Shown piece by piece: positions 36,101-44,188 of a stretch of DNA of 64,000 bases (the first letter of the stretch is position 1; every line of letters begins with the position of its first letter). The stretch is taken from contig OY365738.1 in assembly GCA_959347345.1 (NCBI GenBank), positions 620,001 to 684,000 of the forward strand, given 5' to 3'. The translations under genes were made by a program, and so were the position numbers. The notes under the pieces were generated by a model. The model made no database searches and was not told where the DNA came from. It saw only the letters and a program-made list of their open reading frames with translations. Source of the stretch: an uncultured Amylibacter sp. (GTDB lineage: Bacteria; Pseudomonadota; Alphaproteobacteria; Rhodobacterales; Rhodobacteraceae).

Positions 36101-37132
36101 TGTTCCGCCAAACACGGGGGCGTTGTCTTTATAGCTGACAACCTGTGCGTCTTCACGCGATAACCCTGCCGAAGTCCATGCCAAGGGCGAGCCTTCTGCG
36201 CTATTTTGTTCCACCTTTGGGCGCAATGTGCAGTTTGAACAGCGTAAATCATCGCCAAACCAACTGACAACCAGTGAAACCGACCCGCAATTCGGCGCGT
36301 CTGTTATCAGGTCTTGCACCCCTAGTGCAAAATCGGTTTTCCCCCTTTGGCTATGCGAATTGGCGGATTTAACCGCGCCAAAATTGCCCGCGTATTCAAC
36401 GGGTTCATCGGCAAGGATATATTCACCAGACCCAGGGATAAGGGCAACCGCACGAACATGGTCTTGGGCGGTTTTATCCTTTTTAGTCGCGCTGGCGGGG
36501 CGAAAGACTTCAAAATTAAACTGGGGAATACGGTTGCCAAACCGCGCCAGTTGAAAGTTTTCAATCACGACATAGGCAGTACCGCGAAACGCGGGGGTGT
36601 TATTCATACCCTGAATCGCGGCAATGGTTGGGTCGGGCGGTTGGTCCTGCGTGCCTCTATACAAGGTCAATGACACATCGGCGGGCGCGATTTCCTGCCC
36701 ATCCGCCCAAATCCGCCCTATTTTGCTGACGATGCCTTCGCCCAAGGCAAACGCGAGGCTGATGGAATAGGTATAGCGCTGCTCGGTTTGGGTTTTCTTC
36801 GGTCTGTTGCCCTTGCCAGCACTGGTTTGGGTTGTTTGCTCGGTTAGAGTTTCTTTGAAATTGGTCGACCAAATCAAATGCCCTTGGACTCGCATACGCC
36901 CGAAAACACGGGCGATAGCCGTGCCTTCCGCCGCCGATTGCAGGCGGAATTGTTCGACTTTGCCCTTACTGCGGGTGGTAGAGGACGATTGCCCAAAGAC
37001 TCGTTGGTCAATTTGTGCGCCAATACCCGCGCCGATGGCTTGGCCAATGGCGGCCGAGGCTATGCCTATAAATGATCCCCCGATAGAGCCTCCAATGGCA
37101 GACCCTGCGGCTGCTAATACAATCGTTGCCAT
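33200..37132 (-). CDS. GTA gp15, baseplate megatron / host-specificity protein
   Basis: The largest protein of the window, 1310 residues. The N-terminus is Gly/Ala-rich and hydrophobic (to about 45). A region of about residues 390-720 resembles the GTA TIM-barrel-like (glycoside-hydrolase) domain, with YNVYYHLDDLW, DFIGIDNYMPISDW and WFTELGCPAIDK. Phage-tail hub-like domains follow, and the C-terminal part is rich in beta-strands. It should close the distal end of the GTA tail and contact the recipient cell wall. It is coupled to gp14: the AAGGAGC ribosome site overlaps the gp14 stop region. Confidence 0.92.
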   Translation of the reverse strand: MATIVLAAAGSAIGGSIGGSFIGIASAAIGQAIGAGIGAQIDQRVFGQSSSTTRSKGKVEQFRLQSAAEGTAIARVFGRMRVQGHLIWSTNFKETLTEQTTQTSAGKGNRPKKTQTEQRYTYSISLAFALGEGIVSKIGRIWADGQEIAPADVSLTLYRGTQDQPPDPTIAAIQGMNNTPAFRGTAYVVIENFQLARFGNRIPQFNFEVFRPASATKKDKTAQDHVRAVALIPGSGEYILADEPVEYAGNFGAVKSANSHSQRGKTDFALGVQDLITDAPNCGSVSLVVSWFGDDLRCSNCTLRPKVEQNSAEGSPLAWTSAGLSREDAQVVSYKDNAPVFGGTPSDQSVIQAIKHLKNNGLSVVFYPFILMDIATNNRLVDPWTGRTGQPVIPWRGRITTSLAPSRTGTPDKTSRANSEVAAFFGTARASNFTVRNGQVIYNGPNEWSYRRFILHNAALCKAAGGVGAFCIGSEMRALTQIRAQSHSFPAVQQLITLAQEVRTLLGRQTKIGYAADWSEYFGYQINDGAHYNVYYHLDDLWGNANIDFIGIDNYMPISDWRDGQSHLDYQTADNLYNINYLQSNVEGGEGYDWYYASQTARDTQTREMINDSWRNEHWIYRYKDIKNWWGNPHHNRINGSRTRAQTAWQPQSKPIWFTELGCPAIDKGTNQPNVFLDPKSSESFVPYYSNGLQDELIQLRYIKAVMSYWADNENNPASTRYNGRMVDIARAHVWCWDTRPWPEFPARLDIWSDGNNYQLGHWISGRLTHQELGDIVAEICESVGFYDYDVSRIYGLVIGYHIDSLQSARDSLQPLMQAYDFTCVEKDGQLHFQHTREESVKKINKTSIALDIEGQDYYLKTKTSRLNLPGRVRLNYYNPDNHYLSAETEAVLAGEQIANVSRIEIPLALRSAVARHLATNWLHKAQAVQDELTFAMPLSALMLCAGDVVQFCDTDIAESYLITDIEEQGARVINATRIEPTRALQAEAAVTPLLIAPVEATNPVTAFLLDIPPINPEHVAHAPYFAASSPNWQGASAYASPETDGYEQIGTAQSPSVLGKTLQGFPRRSPSVWAGGELRVHVSEAGLQSKSALFVLNGANAFAIKDSTATDWEIVQYRDAELQDDGSYILRNFLRGRLGTEAIIPDEWSVGADIVFLDRGLAQLDINSDFIGLPMNYLLGPSNQDFTHRYYQNQTFTARGVGLRPYSPSHIQFNRYNNVYHFRWIRRGRIGGDSWDGDVPLGEEREEYLIRVVKDGVEKRRVTVSTPAWDYDALAQTADGTLGGFDLYVAQVSQGYGAGLETKITIKST

Positions 37133-37135
37133 GTG

Positions 37136-37585
37136 TTAGCTCCTTTCTGGGAATCTAAATTGCGCGACAATGCGCCTTTGCCAGCTTGGGGTGAGCGGCG
37201 TTTCAACTACGCCAACCCCGCTGTATGCGTGGATGATGGTTTGGAAACCGCCCTGTGCGTCTGCTAGGATGGCAAGGTGTTTGGCGGAGGCGGATTGCAT
37301 CATTCTCAAAAGGATGATGTCGCCCGTGTGGTTTGGGTTAATCGGTTTAATCGGGGTTAAATGGCGTAGGGCGGCGTTCCATAATAGCTCCCGTGCCCCC
37401 CGTTCCGACCAATCGGGCGTGTAGGCAGGCGGGGATTCTGGTTCCGCGCCGATAGTATCGCGCCATAGCCCCCGTATAAACCCGAGGCAATCGCACCCGT
37501 GGTGTTTGACGCTGGCTTGATGCAGGTAGGGCGTGCCGATCCAGTCTTTCGCGGCGGTGAGGATTTGGGTTTGCTGGGGGGTCAT
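37136..37585 (-). CDS. GTA gp14, NlpC/P60-type cell-wall peptidase
   Basis: A 149-residue cysteine peptidase of the NlpC/P60 class. The likely nucleophile is Cys33 in HHGCDCLGFIRGLW and the general base His103 in SAKHLAILADA. In GTAs it is thought to cut recipient peptidoglycan during DNA entry. It lies between gp13 and gp15; gp15 starts three bases after its stop. Confidence 0.92.
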   Translation of the reverse strand: MTPQQTQILTAAKDWIGTPYLHQASVKHHGCDCLGFIRGLWRDTIGAEPESPPAYTPDWSERGARELLWNAALRHLTPIKPINPNHTGDIILLRMMQSASAKHLAILADAQGGFQTIIHAYSGVGVVETPLTPSWQRRIVAQFRFPERS

Positions 37586-37606
37586 TTTGTGCCTTTTTTA
37601 TTGGGT

Positions 37607-37633
37607 GTTAATCGTTAATCGTTAATCGTTAAT
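37607..37633. repeat. TTAACGA heptamer tract at gp13 stop
   Basis: Heptamers read TTAACGA on the minus strand begin in the TAA stop of gp13 and fill most of the gap to gp14. Confidence 0.75.
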
Positions 37634-38519
37634 TCGGTTGCTTCTTCCCATCGTGCAACCCCGAACGGGTGGGATAGCGCACCAGCCAATCCTCGCCCGG
37701 GATAAACGGAAACCCCTGATAATTCGCGATATTATTAAACCGCGCCCGACAGGTTTCCACCTTTTTATCACACCCGACAACCAGCTTTACCCTATCCCCA
37801 ACCGCCACAGGACGACGCGTGGCGTTGCCCAAAGCTATCACACGTGCCGCACCCTCCTGCCTATCATCGCGCACAGAAAAACGTTGCCCGCGGTTTTCAC
37901 CATCCAGCCAAATCGCCTCACCCCCCTTAAACCATTGGGCAGCAAACTCGCCCAACCCGTTGAAATACAACACCCGCCTATCATCCGATCGCACCACCGC
38001 CACCTCTGCAACAAACCCAGACCCTAACCGAACCCCACACCGAGTATCACCCAAATTCGCGCTACACTGGCGCAAATACGCCCGCCCCGTGGTTTTATTC
38101 AAATCATCGGATAACCCGCGCAATTCAGCCTCAAAACTATGCGCCCCACGGCGCAATTCGCCCATCTTACCGCGAAACAACAAAACACGCTGTTCCACAT
38201 CGCGCCAATTCACTAACCAATGCCAGATTTCCGCATCATCATAAACACCCGCATCAATGTCTATGTCCTTGATACGATTGGAATTTAACGCACCAATAGC
38301 CTCGGAATTATCCGCCCCCAACCCAGCCGTGCTCTGCAAAGCAGCGGCGTTCATACCGCTTGCTGCCTCAAACCGCAAACCGTCAAATTCAATATCCCCG
38401 TCATGGTCGCAGAACCCGAAAACCGTGCCGTCTTTGCGTTGCAGTTTCCAACACCGACATAGGGTGGTCGCGCCCGAGTCCAAATGCGCTTGCAATTTTG
38501 GTGAAATGTCTTTTGTCAT
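37629..38519 (-). CDS. GTA gp13, tail hub protein (DUF2163)
   Basis: A 296-residue protein of the DUF2163/BR0599 family. Four cysteines lie in two pairs, LRQCSANLGDTRCGV and VVGCDKKVETCRARF, the layout expected for an iron-sulphur site like that of lambda gpL-type hub proteins (family knowledge; binding not shown). The C-terminal motif NYQGFPFIPGEDW is typical. Its start overlaps the gp12 stop by four bases. The TAA stop opens a heptamer tract. Confidence 0.92.
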   Translation of the reverse strand: MTKDISPKLQAHLDSGATTLCRCWKLQRKDGTVFGFCDHDGDIEFDGLRFEAASGMNAAALQSTAGLGADNSEAIGALNSNRIKDIDIDAGVYDDAEIWHWLVNWRDVEQRVLLFRGKMGELRRGAHSFEAELRGLSDDLNKTTGRAYLRQCSANLGDTRCGVRLGSGFVAEVAVVRSDDRRVLYFNGLGEFAAQWFKGGEAIWLDGENRGQRFSVRDDRQEGAARVIALGNATRRPVAVGDRVKLVVGCDKKVETCRARFNNIANYQGFPFIPGEDWLVRYPTRSGLHDGKKQPN

Positions 38520-39154
38520 CTGTTAATCCTTAATTCCACCACGGGGATGGAGGGCACTTCGCCCGCGTGGAAACTGGCTATGTTAATGTCCAGCCTATCC
38601 GTGTCAAACCGCACGGGTACATCGAATTCGAACCCCGCTTTGATTTGGGTGTTGGTGGGGTAGGTTGAAAATAATCTGATAATCCCCGTTGTGTAATTCA
38701 CAGAGAAATGGATGTTTTCTCGCAAGCTTGTCCTGCCCGCTCTGGCTATAACTGTTCCCATAACGGGTTTGGTGATGATACGTTGGTAATTTTGCCCGCC
38801 CGATGTGTAGGTTTTAACCAGTTGGTAATTGCGGTTGCGCCCGTCGCTGATACCCAGCATTTGGTCGGCATTCGTGATGGTTTGGGATGGAGGCGCGGAT
38901 TTGTAATCGGCCCAATCCTTCCAGCGAAATCCGTAGAGCTGCCCTTGCCGCGCTTCAAAAAACGCGATGACTCCTTGGATATCATCCAAGGATTGCACGG
39001 CCAAACCCGCGTCAAAGCGGCGTAGGGAGTCCTGCCAAGGCGTGTTACGTTCTTCAAAGCCACTGCCTAGGGTTACGATTTCGGTGCGCCGTTCGGGGCC
39101 GCCTGTTGCCCCGAATGATAGGTTTGTGGGGAATTGGTCTTCGTGAAAGTTCAT
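38516..39154 (-). CDS. GTA gp12, distal tail protein (DUF2460)
   Basis: A 212-residue protein of the DUF2460 family, beginning MNFHEDQFPTNLSFGATGGP and containing the usual FRWKDWADYKS and a C-terminal VPVRFDTDRLDI. It forms the distal tail ring between tube and hub in GTA particles. It overlaps gp13 as ATGA. An AAGAGAA ribosome site lies upstream. Confidence 0.93.
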   Translation of the reverse strand: MNFHEDQFPTNLSFGATGGPERRTEIVTLGSGFEERNTPWQDSLRRFDAGLAVQSLDDIQGVIAFFEARQGQLYGFRWKDWADYKSAPPSQTITNADQMLGISDGRNRNYQLVKTYTSGGQNYQRIITKPVMGTVIARAGRTSLRENIHFSVNYTTGIIRLFSTYPTNTQIKAGFEFDVPVRFDTDRLDINIASFHAGEVPSIPVVELRINR

Positions 39155-39175
39155 GGTGTTCTCTTTATATTATGG

Positions 39176-39841
39176 TTATGAATTGCGTTGCCCGAGCAGT
39201 ACGGCACGGCGCAATCCTGCTGCGATTTGCCCTTGTGAGCGGCGAAAGCTGGTGGCATCTGGCGTGGATATGTTCATATTGATGGTTATCGCGCCGCCTC
39301 CGCCTGCGTTTTTAACGCCCAGACGACCGTCTGCGCCGCGTGATAGGGGTAGGATAGCCTCTGCCCCTGCTTCGCCCATCAGCCCCGTGCCTCCGCGCAT
39401 AGGGAAGGTTTGGGGGGATGACACAACCCCGCCTTTGGCAAACGGTATGACGCGACCAGAAGAGAACGCACCGCCCTTTTCAAAGGGCAGTAGGTTTGAG
39501 AATAACCCGGTAAGCCCGCTTGTCGCCAATTCGCCCAATCGGTTTGTGATGGGGCTCAGCGAGGATTGCAGGGTGGTTTCCACCAGCGACCGCCCCAAAT
39601 CGCGGAACACGACCGATAGCTTTTCGCCTTCAAACAATAGGTCACCGAAGGAGGAGCTGAGGTTACGGCTTAACGCGCGGCTGAATGTGGTGGATTCGCG
39701 CTGTGTGCGGTTAAGTCCTGTTTGCATAGTGGCGAGCTCTGCCGTGAAAGAGGCGGACATGCGGGTGGTGCTGGCGAGTCCGCTTTCTAGGTTTTGCAGT
39801 TCGCGGTCAAGGGTTTCAATATCGCGGGCGGTGTCGGGCAT
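39176..39841 (-). CDS. GTA gp11, short tail tape-measure protein
   Basis: A 221-residue protein with an N-terminal coiled coil (IETLDRELQNLESGLAST), a hydrophobic middle and the C-terminal block GTGLMGEAGAEAILPLSRG, typical of phage tape-measure C-termini. The length is normal for GTA, much shorter than phage tape measures, which fits a short tail. An AAAGGAA ribosome site is present. A mosaic repeat separates it from the preceding GTA genes. Confidence 0.9.
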   Translation of the reverse strand: MPDTARDIETLDRELQNLESGLASTTRMSASFTAELATMQTGLNRTQRESTTFSRALSRNLSSSFGDLLFEGEKLSVVFRDLGRSLVETTLQSSLSPITNRLGELATSGLTGLFSNLLPFEKGGAFSSGRVIPFAKGGVVSSPQTFPMRGGTGLMGEAGAEAILPLSRGADGRLGVKNAGGGGAITINMNISTPDATSFRRSQGQIAAGLRRAVLLGQRNS

Positions 39842-39857
39842 GGGAGTTCCTTTTGTT

Positions 39858-40280
39858 AGGGGTGAATTGTGAATTATGAATTGTGAATGATTGGTTATTA
39901 GGGATTAGGGGTTATGTATTGGAAGTTAAGAGCAGAGGTTTTTTGTTGCGCCCTCACTTCGTTCGGTTGCCCGCCCGCCCACCCCTCCTGCGGAGAGCTG
40001 GACGGGCGGTGCTGGCTGGGGTTTGGTTCAGCGTCTTGTGCATAGTCTAAATAAATTTAGAAATAGCCTATCGCCATTTCCCAAGTATTCTTTGCAAATA
40101 ATCCAATCCATCGTCTTGTTATTCCAGATAATAAATTTATAGAGACACTATCGTCTTGAAACCAAAGGGCTTTTGGCATGCCCCCACAAAGTGGGGGCTA
40201 CGCACAAAAGACCACGCTGGTCGGTATCGCGTAGCGATTACGAAGACCCGCAAGGGCATCACTAATCACTAATCATTCAT
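39858..40280. repeat. Mosaic intergenic repeat R7 inside the GTA cluster
   Basis: About 420 bp between gp10.1 and gp11. The left edge has TGAATTA-type heptamers (39858-39890); the right edge has TTAGTGA-type heptamers (40259-40280) that contain the TGA stop of gp10.1. Inside: the G+C-rich module (39950-40010), the AT-rich module with CCCAAGTATTCTTTGC (40079-40094), the hairpin CCCCCAC-AAA-GTGGGGG (40181-40197) and ATCGC-GTA-GCGAT (40226-40238). Confidence 0.85.
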
Positions 40281-40476
40281 CAGGAAACCGCGCACATAGG
40301 GATTCAAACTGCGCCCGCCCAAGGGTTTGCCGATTATTGGGCATCGCGCCCAGTTTAATCCGCAACTCATAGGGTGTAAGCCGCCAAAATTCCTGCGGTG
40401 ATAGGTTCAAATTATGCAACCCCAAGGACATCAGGGCTGGCCAATCAAAACAACGGGCTTTGGGCGTGGTATCCAT
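40273..40476 (-). CDS. GTA gp10.1-like tail assembly protein
   Basis: A 67-residue protein starting at the ATG at 40476, one base after the gp10 stop. The pattern FDWPALMSLGLHNLNLSP, EFWRLTPYELRIKLGA matches the small phage tail-assembly chaperone found between gp10 and gp11 in Rhodobacter GTA. The longer frame is rejected because it overlaps gp10. The TGA stop lies in a TTAGTGA-type heptamer tract. Confidence 0.85.
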   Translation of the reverse strand: MDTTPKARCFDWPALMSLGLHNLNLSPQEFWRLTPYELRIKLGAMPNNRQTLGRAQFESLCARFPDE

Positions 40477-40477
40477 A

Positions 40478-40810
40478 TCAGGCAGGCTCCCCCGCCACAT
40501 CCCCCGCGCCAAAGCTCCTTTGCAACAACACCGCCGCCAGTTTTGCCGCCTGCAAAGGCCCACCCTGCAAATCCGCCCGCATCAAATCGTCTTTCGTACC
40601 ATCCCACCCTGCCCCTCGCAGCCCAGCAAACAGCAAATCAATAATATCCGCCGTTTTGAACGAGCCATTTTCAAACCTTTGAACAAGGGACAGCAGCGAA
40701 TCCTCTTTCATCTCAGATTCCAGCTCTGCCAGAGCCCCAAGGCTCAGCCGCATGGGCAGGGTTTTGCCGTCAAACGTCAGCGCAACCTCGCCAAAATATG
40801 GATTAGCCAT
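40478..40810 (-). CDS. GTA gp10, tail chaperone family protein
   Basis: A 110-residue protein of the GTA-specific tail-assembly chaperone family (TAC_11-like): NPYFGEVALTFDGKTLPMRL, LGALAELE, then a helical IIDLLFAGLRGAG. It lies nine bases after gp9 and one base before gp10.1, an arrangement like lambda gpG/gpGT assembly chaperones without a visible frameshift site. Confidence 0.87.
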   Translation of the reverse strand: MANPYFGEVALTFDGKTLPMRLSLGALAELESEMKEDSLLSLVQRFENGSFKTADIIDLLFAGLRGAGWDGTKDDLMRADLQGGPLQAAKLAAVLLQRSFGAGDVAGEPA

Positions 40811-40819
40811 CCTATCAGC

Positions 40820-41236
40820 CTACACAGCGGTTTGGGTTATTTCACCCGCCGATTCCAAGGACATTTCATAGGTCGCTTCGCCCTCATACTGCCCCGCGTA
40901 TTCCAGCGAAGTTATTTGAAACGCCCCCTTAATCGTGGCAAAATCTGGGATGATGATTTCAAATTTGGCGATTTCTGCGTCAAAGAAAATGCTCCGCGCC
41001 CGTGCGTCCGTGTCTGCGTCCAAAAACACGCCCGAACCAGAAACGCTGGCAGAGCGGACACCGCCTCCGTTTAATAATTCTCGCCAGCCGTTTGCGGATG
41101 ATATGTTTGTTATATCAATGGTTTGCGAATTAAAGCTGATGCGAGACGCACGTAACCCTGCTAGGGTTTTGAATTGCCTTGAGTTCTTTGTTGTTTCTAC
41201 TCTTATCAGTAGGTCTTTGCCTTTTTGAGCGGCCAT
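40820..41236 (-). CDS. GTA gp9, major tail protein
   Basis: A 138-residue tail-tube subunit: MAAQKGKDLLIRVET, RASRISFNSQTIDITN, GVRSASVSGSGVFLD and the C-terminal AGQYEGEATYEMSLESAG. All fit the phage major tail protein 2 family and the GTA version. The ribosome site is AAAGGAA. Confidence 0.93.
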   Translation of the reverse strand: MAAQKGKDLLIRVETTKNSRQFKTLAGLRASRISFNSQTIDITNISSANGWRELLNGGGVRSASVSGSGVFLDADTDARARSIFFDAEIAKFEIIIPDFATIKGAFQITSLEYAGQYEGEATYEMSLESAGEITQTAV

Positions 41237-41301
41237 GATGGTTTCCTTTCGGGTTGGTTGTTAAGGGGTTGGGTTAGGGTTTAGGGTTGGGTTGTTAATC
41301 G
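41237..41301 (+). other. Telomere-like G-run tract with G-quadruplex potential (gp8/gp9 gap)
   Basis: On the plus strand five runs of three or four G (41265-41268, 41271-41273, 41277-41279, 41284-41286, 41289-41291) are separated by two to four bases, including GGGTTAGGG and TTTAGGG. This meets the usual quadruplex motif. The plus strand is the template for the GTA transcript. A short TTAACGA heptamer pair at the gp8 stop follows. Confidence 0.7.
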
Positions 41302-41712
41302 TTATTCACTAATGTATGCACGAAACAACAGATGTATCTGTCGTCTTTGGTTTATCGCACCACGGGAAGCCCGTGCGGACACAAACGATAGGCTTATCAA
41401 ATCGCCACCGCCTCGCGATAATACCACCCCATCACTCAAAACCTCGCAAATCTTTGCCGCCAGAGTTTTCGCCGACAAAAACCCTGCCTTTGTTGAATAA
41501 ACCGACAGAGTAAATTCGTGCATCGCAGCCGTATTCGTGGCGGACGAGCGGTCTAACACCCGCTCCTCCCCCAATAAAACATATAAATCCGGCAAATCCC
41601 CGCTGGGCGGAGCATCAAACAAGTTCTTACCAATCATATCGGTAATGCTAGAAGCCCCCATTAACGCCTTATAAAGCGCGGTTTGCAGGGCGGAAGATGC
41701 AAAATAGCTCAT
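41302..41712 (-). CDS. GTA gp8 (DUF3168 tail-terminator-like)
   Basis: A 136-residue protein matching DUF3168: ALQTALYKALMGASSITDMI, IGKNLFDAPP, LPDLYVLLGEERVLD and a C-terminal INQRRQIHLLFRAYI. It is likely the tail terminator or neck protein. It overlaps gp7 by four bases (ATGA). The TAA stop is part of a TTAACGA heptamer pair. Confidence 0.9.
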   Translation of the reverse strand: MSYFASSALQTALYKALMGASSITDMIGKNLFDAPPSGDLPDLYVLLGEERVLDRSSATNTAAMHEFTLSVYSTKAGFLSAKTLAAKICEVLSDGVVLSRGGGDLISLSFVSARASRGAINQRRQIHLLFRAYISE

Positions 41713-42053
41713 GCCGTCACCTGCTCATGCACACGGCATGCCAAATAACGTTCGCCCCTATCGCTGGGCAGCACCGCATCGATAAAAAACACCTGCCCTC
41801 CGCCGATAAATCGCTGGTTAGGCAAGGGGCGCGAAGCACTCTCAACAGGCGTGGCACGGACGATAATTTCATAACGAGTATCGCTGAATCTGCCGCCCGC
41901 CAGCTCGCGCCCTGCCCCCGATAAGGCACGAACCGCACCGAATACTGTGCCAAGATCGCGCCAATCCGTGCTATACCCGCCCGCGTTATCGGCGGTTTGG
42001 GTTTGGGTTTGCAAGGTTAGTTTGCGGTTTAAATGTGGTCTGGTTTTGGGCAT
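41709..42053 (-). CDS. GTA gp7, head-tail adaptor / head closure
   Basis: A 114-residue protein with the phage head-closure (SPP1 gp16-like) pattern: LNRKLTLQTQTQTAD, GGYSTDWRDLGTVFGAV, then RYEIIVRAT. Its start shares one base with the gp6 stop. Confidence 0.9.
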   Translation of the reverse strand: MPKTRPHLNRKLTLQTQTQTADNAGGYSTDWRDLGTVFGAVRALSGAGRELAGGRFSDTRYEIIVRATPVESASRPLPNQRFIGGGQVFFIDAVLPSDRGERYLACRVHEQVTA

Positions 42054-42727
42054 TAGCCATCCCTCCTTTGATTTGCCGGGCGGGTTGCGGAAATCCGCAG
42101 GACTCGGTATCGTTCAATGAGGGCAAGCACGGCAGGGGGAAAGGCGGGGGATTCGCCACCCTCCCCGCCTCTGTTTTCATAAAAATAGGCGGCAAGCATC
42201 AAAACTGCCTGATATAAATCGGACGGAACTGCGCCCCAAGCGGTGTCCGCGTCATCGGCAGAATTGCCAAAATCCCCGCTATACCCCGCGTTAAAGGTTA
42301 TCTGTATCAACCCGAATTCGGGGACATTCGGCAAGGCTCCGCTTACCGCAACAATCAAACCCCTTGATCCGTCTTTTTGCAGGGCAAAATCATTTAAATC
42401 AACGGCTTGCGCGTTATCATCCGCGTCAATCAACTGCACGGATACCAAGCTATTAACGGGAGTGACAGGCAAAGCCTGCCGTCGCCCGCCCCCACCGAGT
42501 GAATCTCCGTGTTCATCCCACCTTGTCAATGACCACAGGAAATCACGGCGCGGAATTATCACACCCGTGCGCCCCTCTATCGCGGCAATGGCGGCGCGTA
42601 GATAGGTTTGCAAAACCCCGTCTTGCAGGCTATCATCGGAAAAACCACTGCCTAGGCGTAGATGGTCTTTGAACGCCGCCACGGGCAGATGCGCGGGCGG
42701 TATTGTGGTGATTTGGGTGAGTATCAT
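42053..42727 (-). CDS. GTA gp6, head-tail connector (adaptor)
   Basis: A 224-residue protein of the phage gp6-like/phiE125 gp8 connector family: PPAHLPVAAFKDHLRLGSGF, QTYLRAAIAAIEGRTGVII, LYQAVLMLAAYFYENRG. A GGAGC ribosome site precedes it. It is separated from gp5 by a structured 235-bp gap, then runs straight into gp7. Confidence 0.9.
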   Translation of the reverse strand: MILTQITTIPPAHLPVAAFKDHLRLGSGFSDDSLQDGVLQTYLRAAIAAIEGRTGVIIPRRDFLWSLTRWDEHGDSLGGGGRRQALPVTPVNSLVSVQLIDADDNAQAVDLNDFALQKDGSRGLIVAVSGALPNVPEFGLIQITFNAGYSGDFGNSADDADTAWGAVPSDLYQAVLMLAAYFYENRGGEGGESPAFPPAVLALIERYRVLRISATRPANQRRDG

Positions 42728-42962
42728 AAAAAGCTCCGATTACGGTTGGGTTGCGGTTGGATTAGGGTGAAAAATAAAAGGTGGGGCATCGTTTGCGCTA
42801 TTGGATGGGGGAACAGCAAAACAACAAACAATGCCCCGTACGAGCCGCCCCATATGCTTTACAGCAAACAGAACGGCTCGTCTGGTTACAAAAACGACCA
42901 CTTTACCGAGGTCGTTTTCGTATTTCGTTACACCAGCAGGGATAAGCCCGCAGGTGATAGGG
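42728..42962 (-). promoter_or_regulatory. Highly structured gp5-gp6 gap with terminator-like hairpin
   Basis: Three inverted repeats in 235 bp. Just after gp5 on the transcript is AAAACGACC/GGTCGTTTT (42891-42899, 42910-42918), ending in TTTTTG, which is terminator-like. Next is ACGAGCCG/CGGCTCGT (42840-42847, 42874-42881). Nearest gp6 is a 13-bp stem GGGGCATTGTTTG with its complement (42825-42837, 42783-42795, one G-U). This may reduce read-through from the capsid gene into the adaptor and tail genes. Confidence 0.65.
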
Positions 42963-44156
42963 TTAAGTCGCCGCGACTTTTAACAGGCGAATAGCCTCAA
43001 AATCCACCACACCCCCGCCGACCCGTTTTGTTGCAAAGAACAGAACGTGCGGTTTTTGGGTGAAAGGATCGCGTTGAATCCGCATATCAGGGCGTTCGAC
43101 AATCGTATAACCTGCATTAAAATCACCAAAGGCAATAGGATACTGATTTGCGCCAACATCGTGCATATCCTCGGCAATCAATACGGGATAGCCCAGCAAA
43201 CGCGCGGGTTCGCCCGTCACCATGCTATCGCCCCATAAAAACCGCCCATCGGTGTCTTTCATTTTACGCACCGCACCTGCTGTTTTGGAATTCATCACAA
43301 AGGTTGCATTGGCACGATACCCCGCAGCCAAGGAATACACCAAATCAATCAGTGACTCCGTAGGATTATCATTCTTAAAATCACTTGCATGCCCTGTTGC
43401 GATATAGCTGAGGTTTTGCCAATTTGGAGTATTAGGAGCAAGGGCAGTAAGGCTATATGTTAAGATACCTTTGGGCTGGTTAATCCCAGAGCCAATGATA
43501 AGGCTCGCACCCTCTGCCCGAGCGAATTTATCAGATATTCGCCCGACAAGCCAGCTTTCAATATCAAACGCGCTGTCATCCAGCAGACGTTGTGATATTT
43601 TCGGCAAGGCGGCCATTTCGCTCAAATCAATCTTGATGATATTAATATTGGGCGTGGACGACTGCGCAAGGGTAGTTTCTGAATCATTTATCCAGCTAGA
43701 TCCAAGGTCATTCCTATCAACCAGAACCTCATAAGTGGCCGATTCGATCTGTATGACATTGGCAATTGAACGGATACTGGCGGTGCTGCGCAATACCGAG
43801 TTAATTTTATCAGAGGTCTCAGTCGCAATCAAATACCCACCTGAGACACTGTCCGCCACGTGAAGCCTGCTTGTGCTGCTGGCCTTTTCTTCCAAATGCC
43901 CGCCCCGCATATAGGATTCATCGCCGTTACGCAGATAGGCATTGAACGCCTTTTTTTCAATGGATTGGGTGTCTGTTTTCGCCGATAACGTCGGGCGATT
44001 CGTTGTGTTTTGTTCGATCATTTTAAGTCTTTTTTCCTGTTCTAAGATTTGCGATTTCATGTGGGCTTTGACGGTAGAGAAATCATCTACCAGTTCCGTC
44101 AGAGCGGTTTTCACCTCCATCCCTACGGGGATGTCGGTATTCTTTTTAAGGGTCAT
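42963..44156 (-). CDS. GTA gp5, HK97-fold major capsid protein
   Basis: A 397-residue capsid protein. The N-terminal coiled coil (delta domain, about 15-60) precedes a cleavable junction. The HK97 fold starts near residue 90 (LHVADSVSGGYLIATE) and carries IIGSGINQPKGILTY and the C-terminal VGGGVVDFEAIRLLKVAAT. A strong AGGAGG ribosome site precedes the ATG, in line with high expression. A terminator-like hairpin follows the stop. It should package about 4 kb of host DNA per particle if it behaves as RcGTA does. Confidence 0.95.
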   Translation of the reverse strand: MTLKKNTDIPVGMEVKTALTELVDDFSTVKAHMKSQILEQEKRLKMIEQNTTNRPTLSAKTDTQSIEKKAFNAYLRNGDESYMRGGHLEEKASSTSRLHVADSVSGGYLIATETSDKINSVLRSTASIRSIANVIQIESATYEVLVDRNDLGSSWINDSETTLAQSSTPNINIIKIDLSEMAALPKISQRLLDDSAFDIESWLVGRISDKFARAEGASLIIGSGINQPKGILTYSLTALAPNTPNWQNLSYIATGHASDFKNDNPTESLIDLVYSLAAGYRANATFVMNSKTAGAVRKMKDTDGRFLWGDSMVTGEPARLLGYPVLIAEDMHDVGANQYPIAFGDFNAGYTIVERPDMRIQRDPFTQKPHVLFFATKRVGGGVVDFEAIRLLKVAAT

Positions 44157-44188
44157 AAGAACCTCCTTTTGTTATGGTTGGTTAGGTT

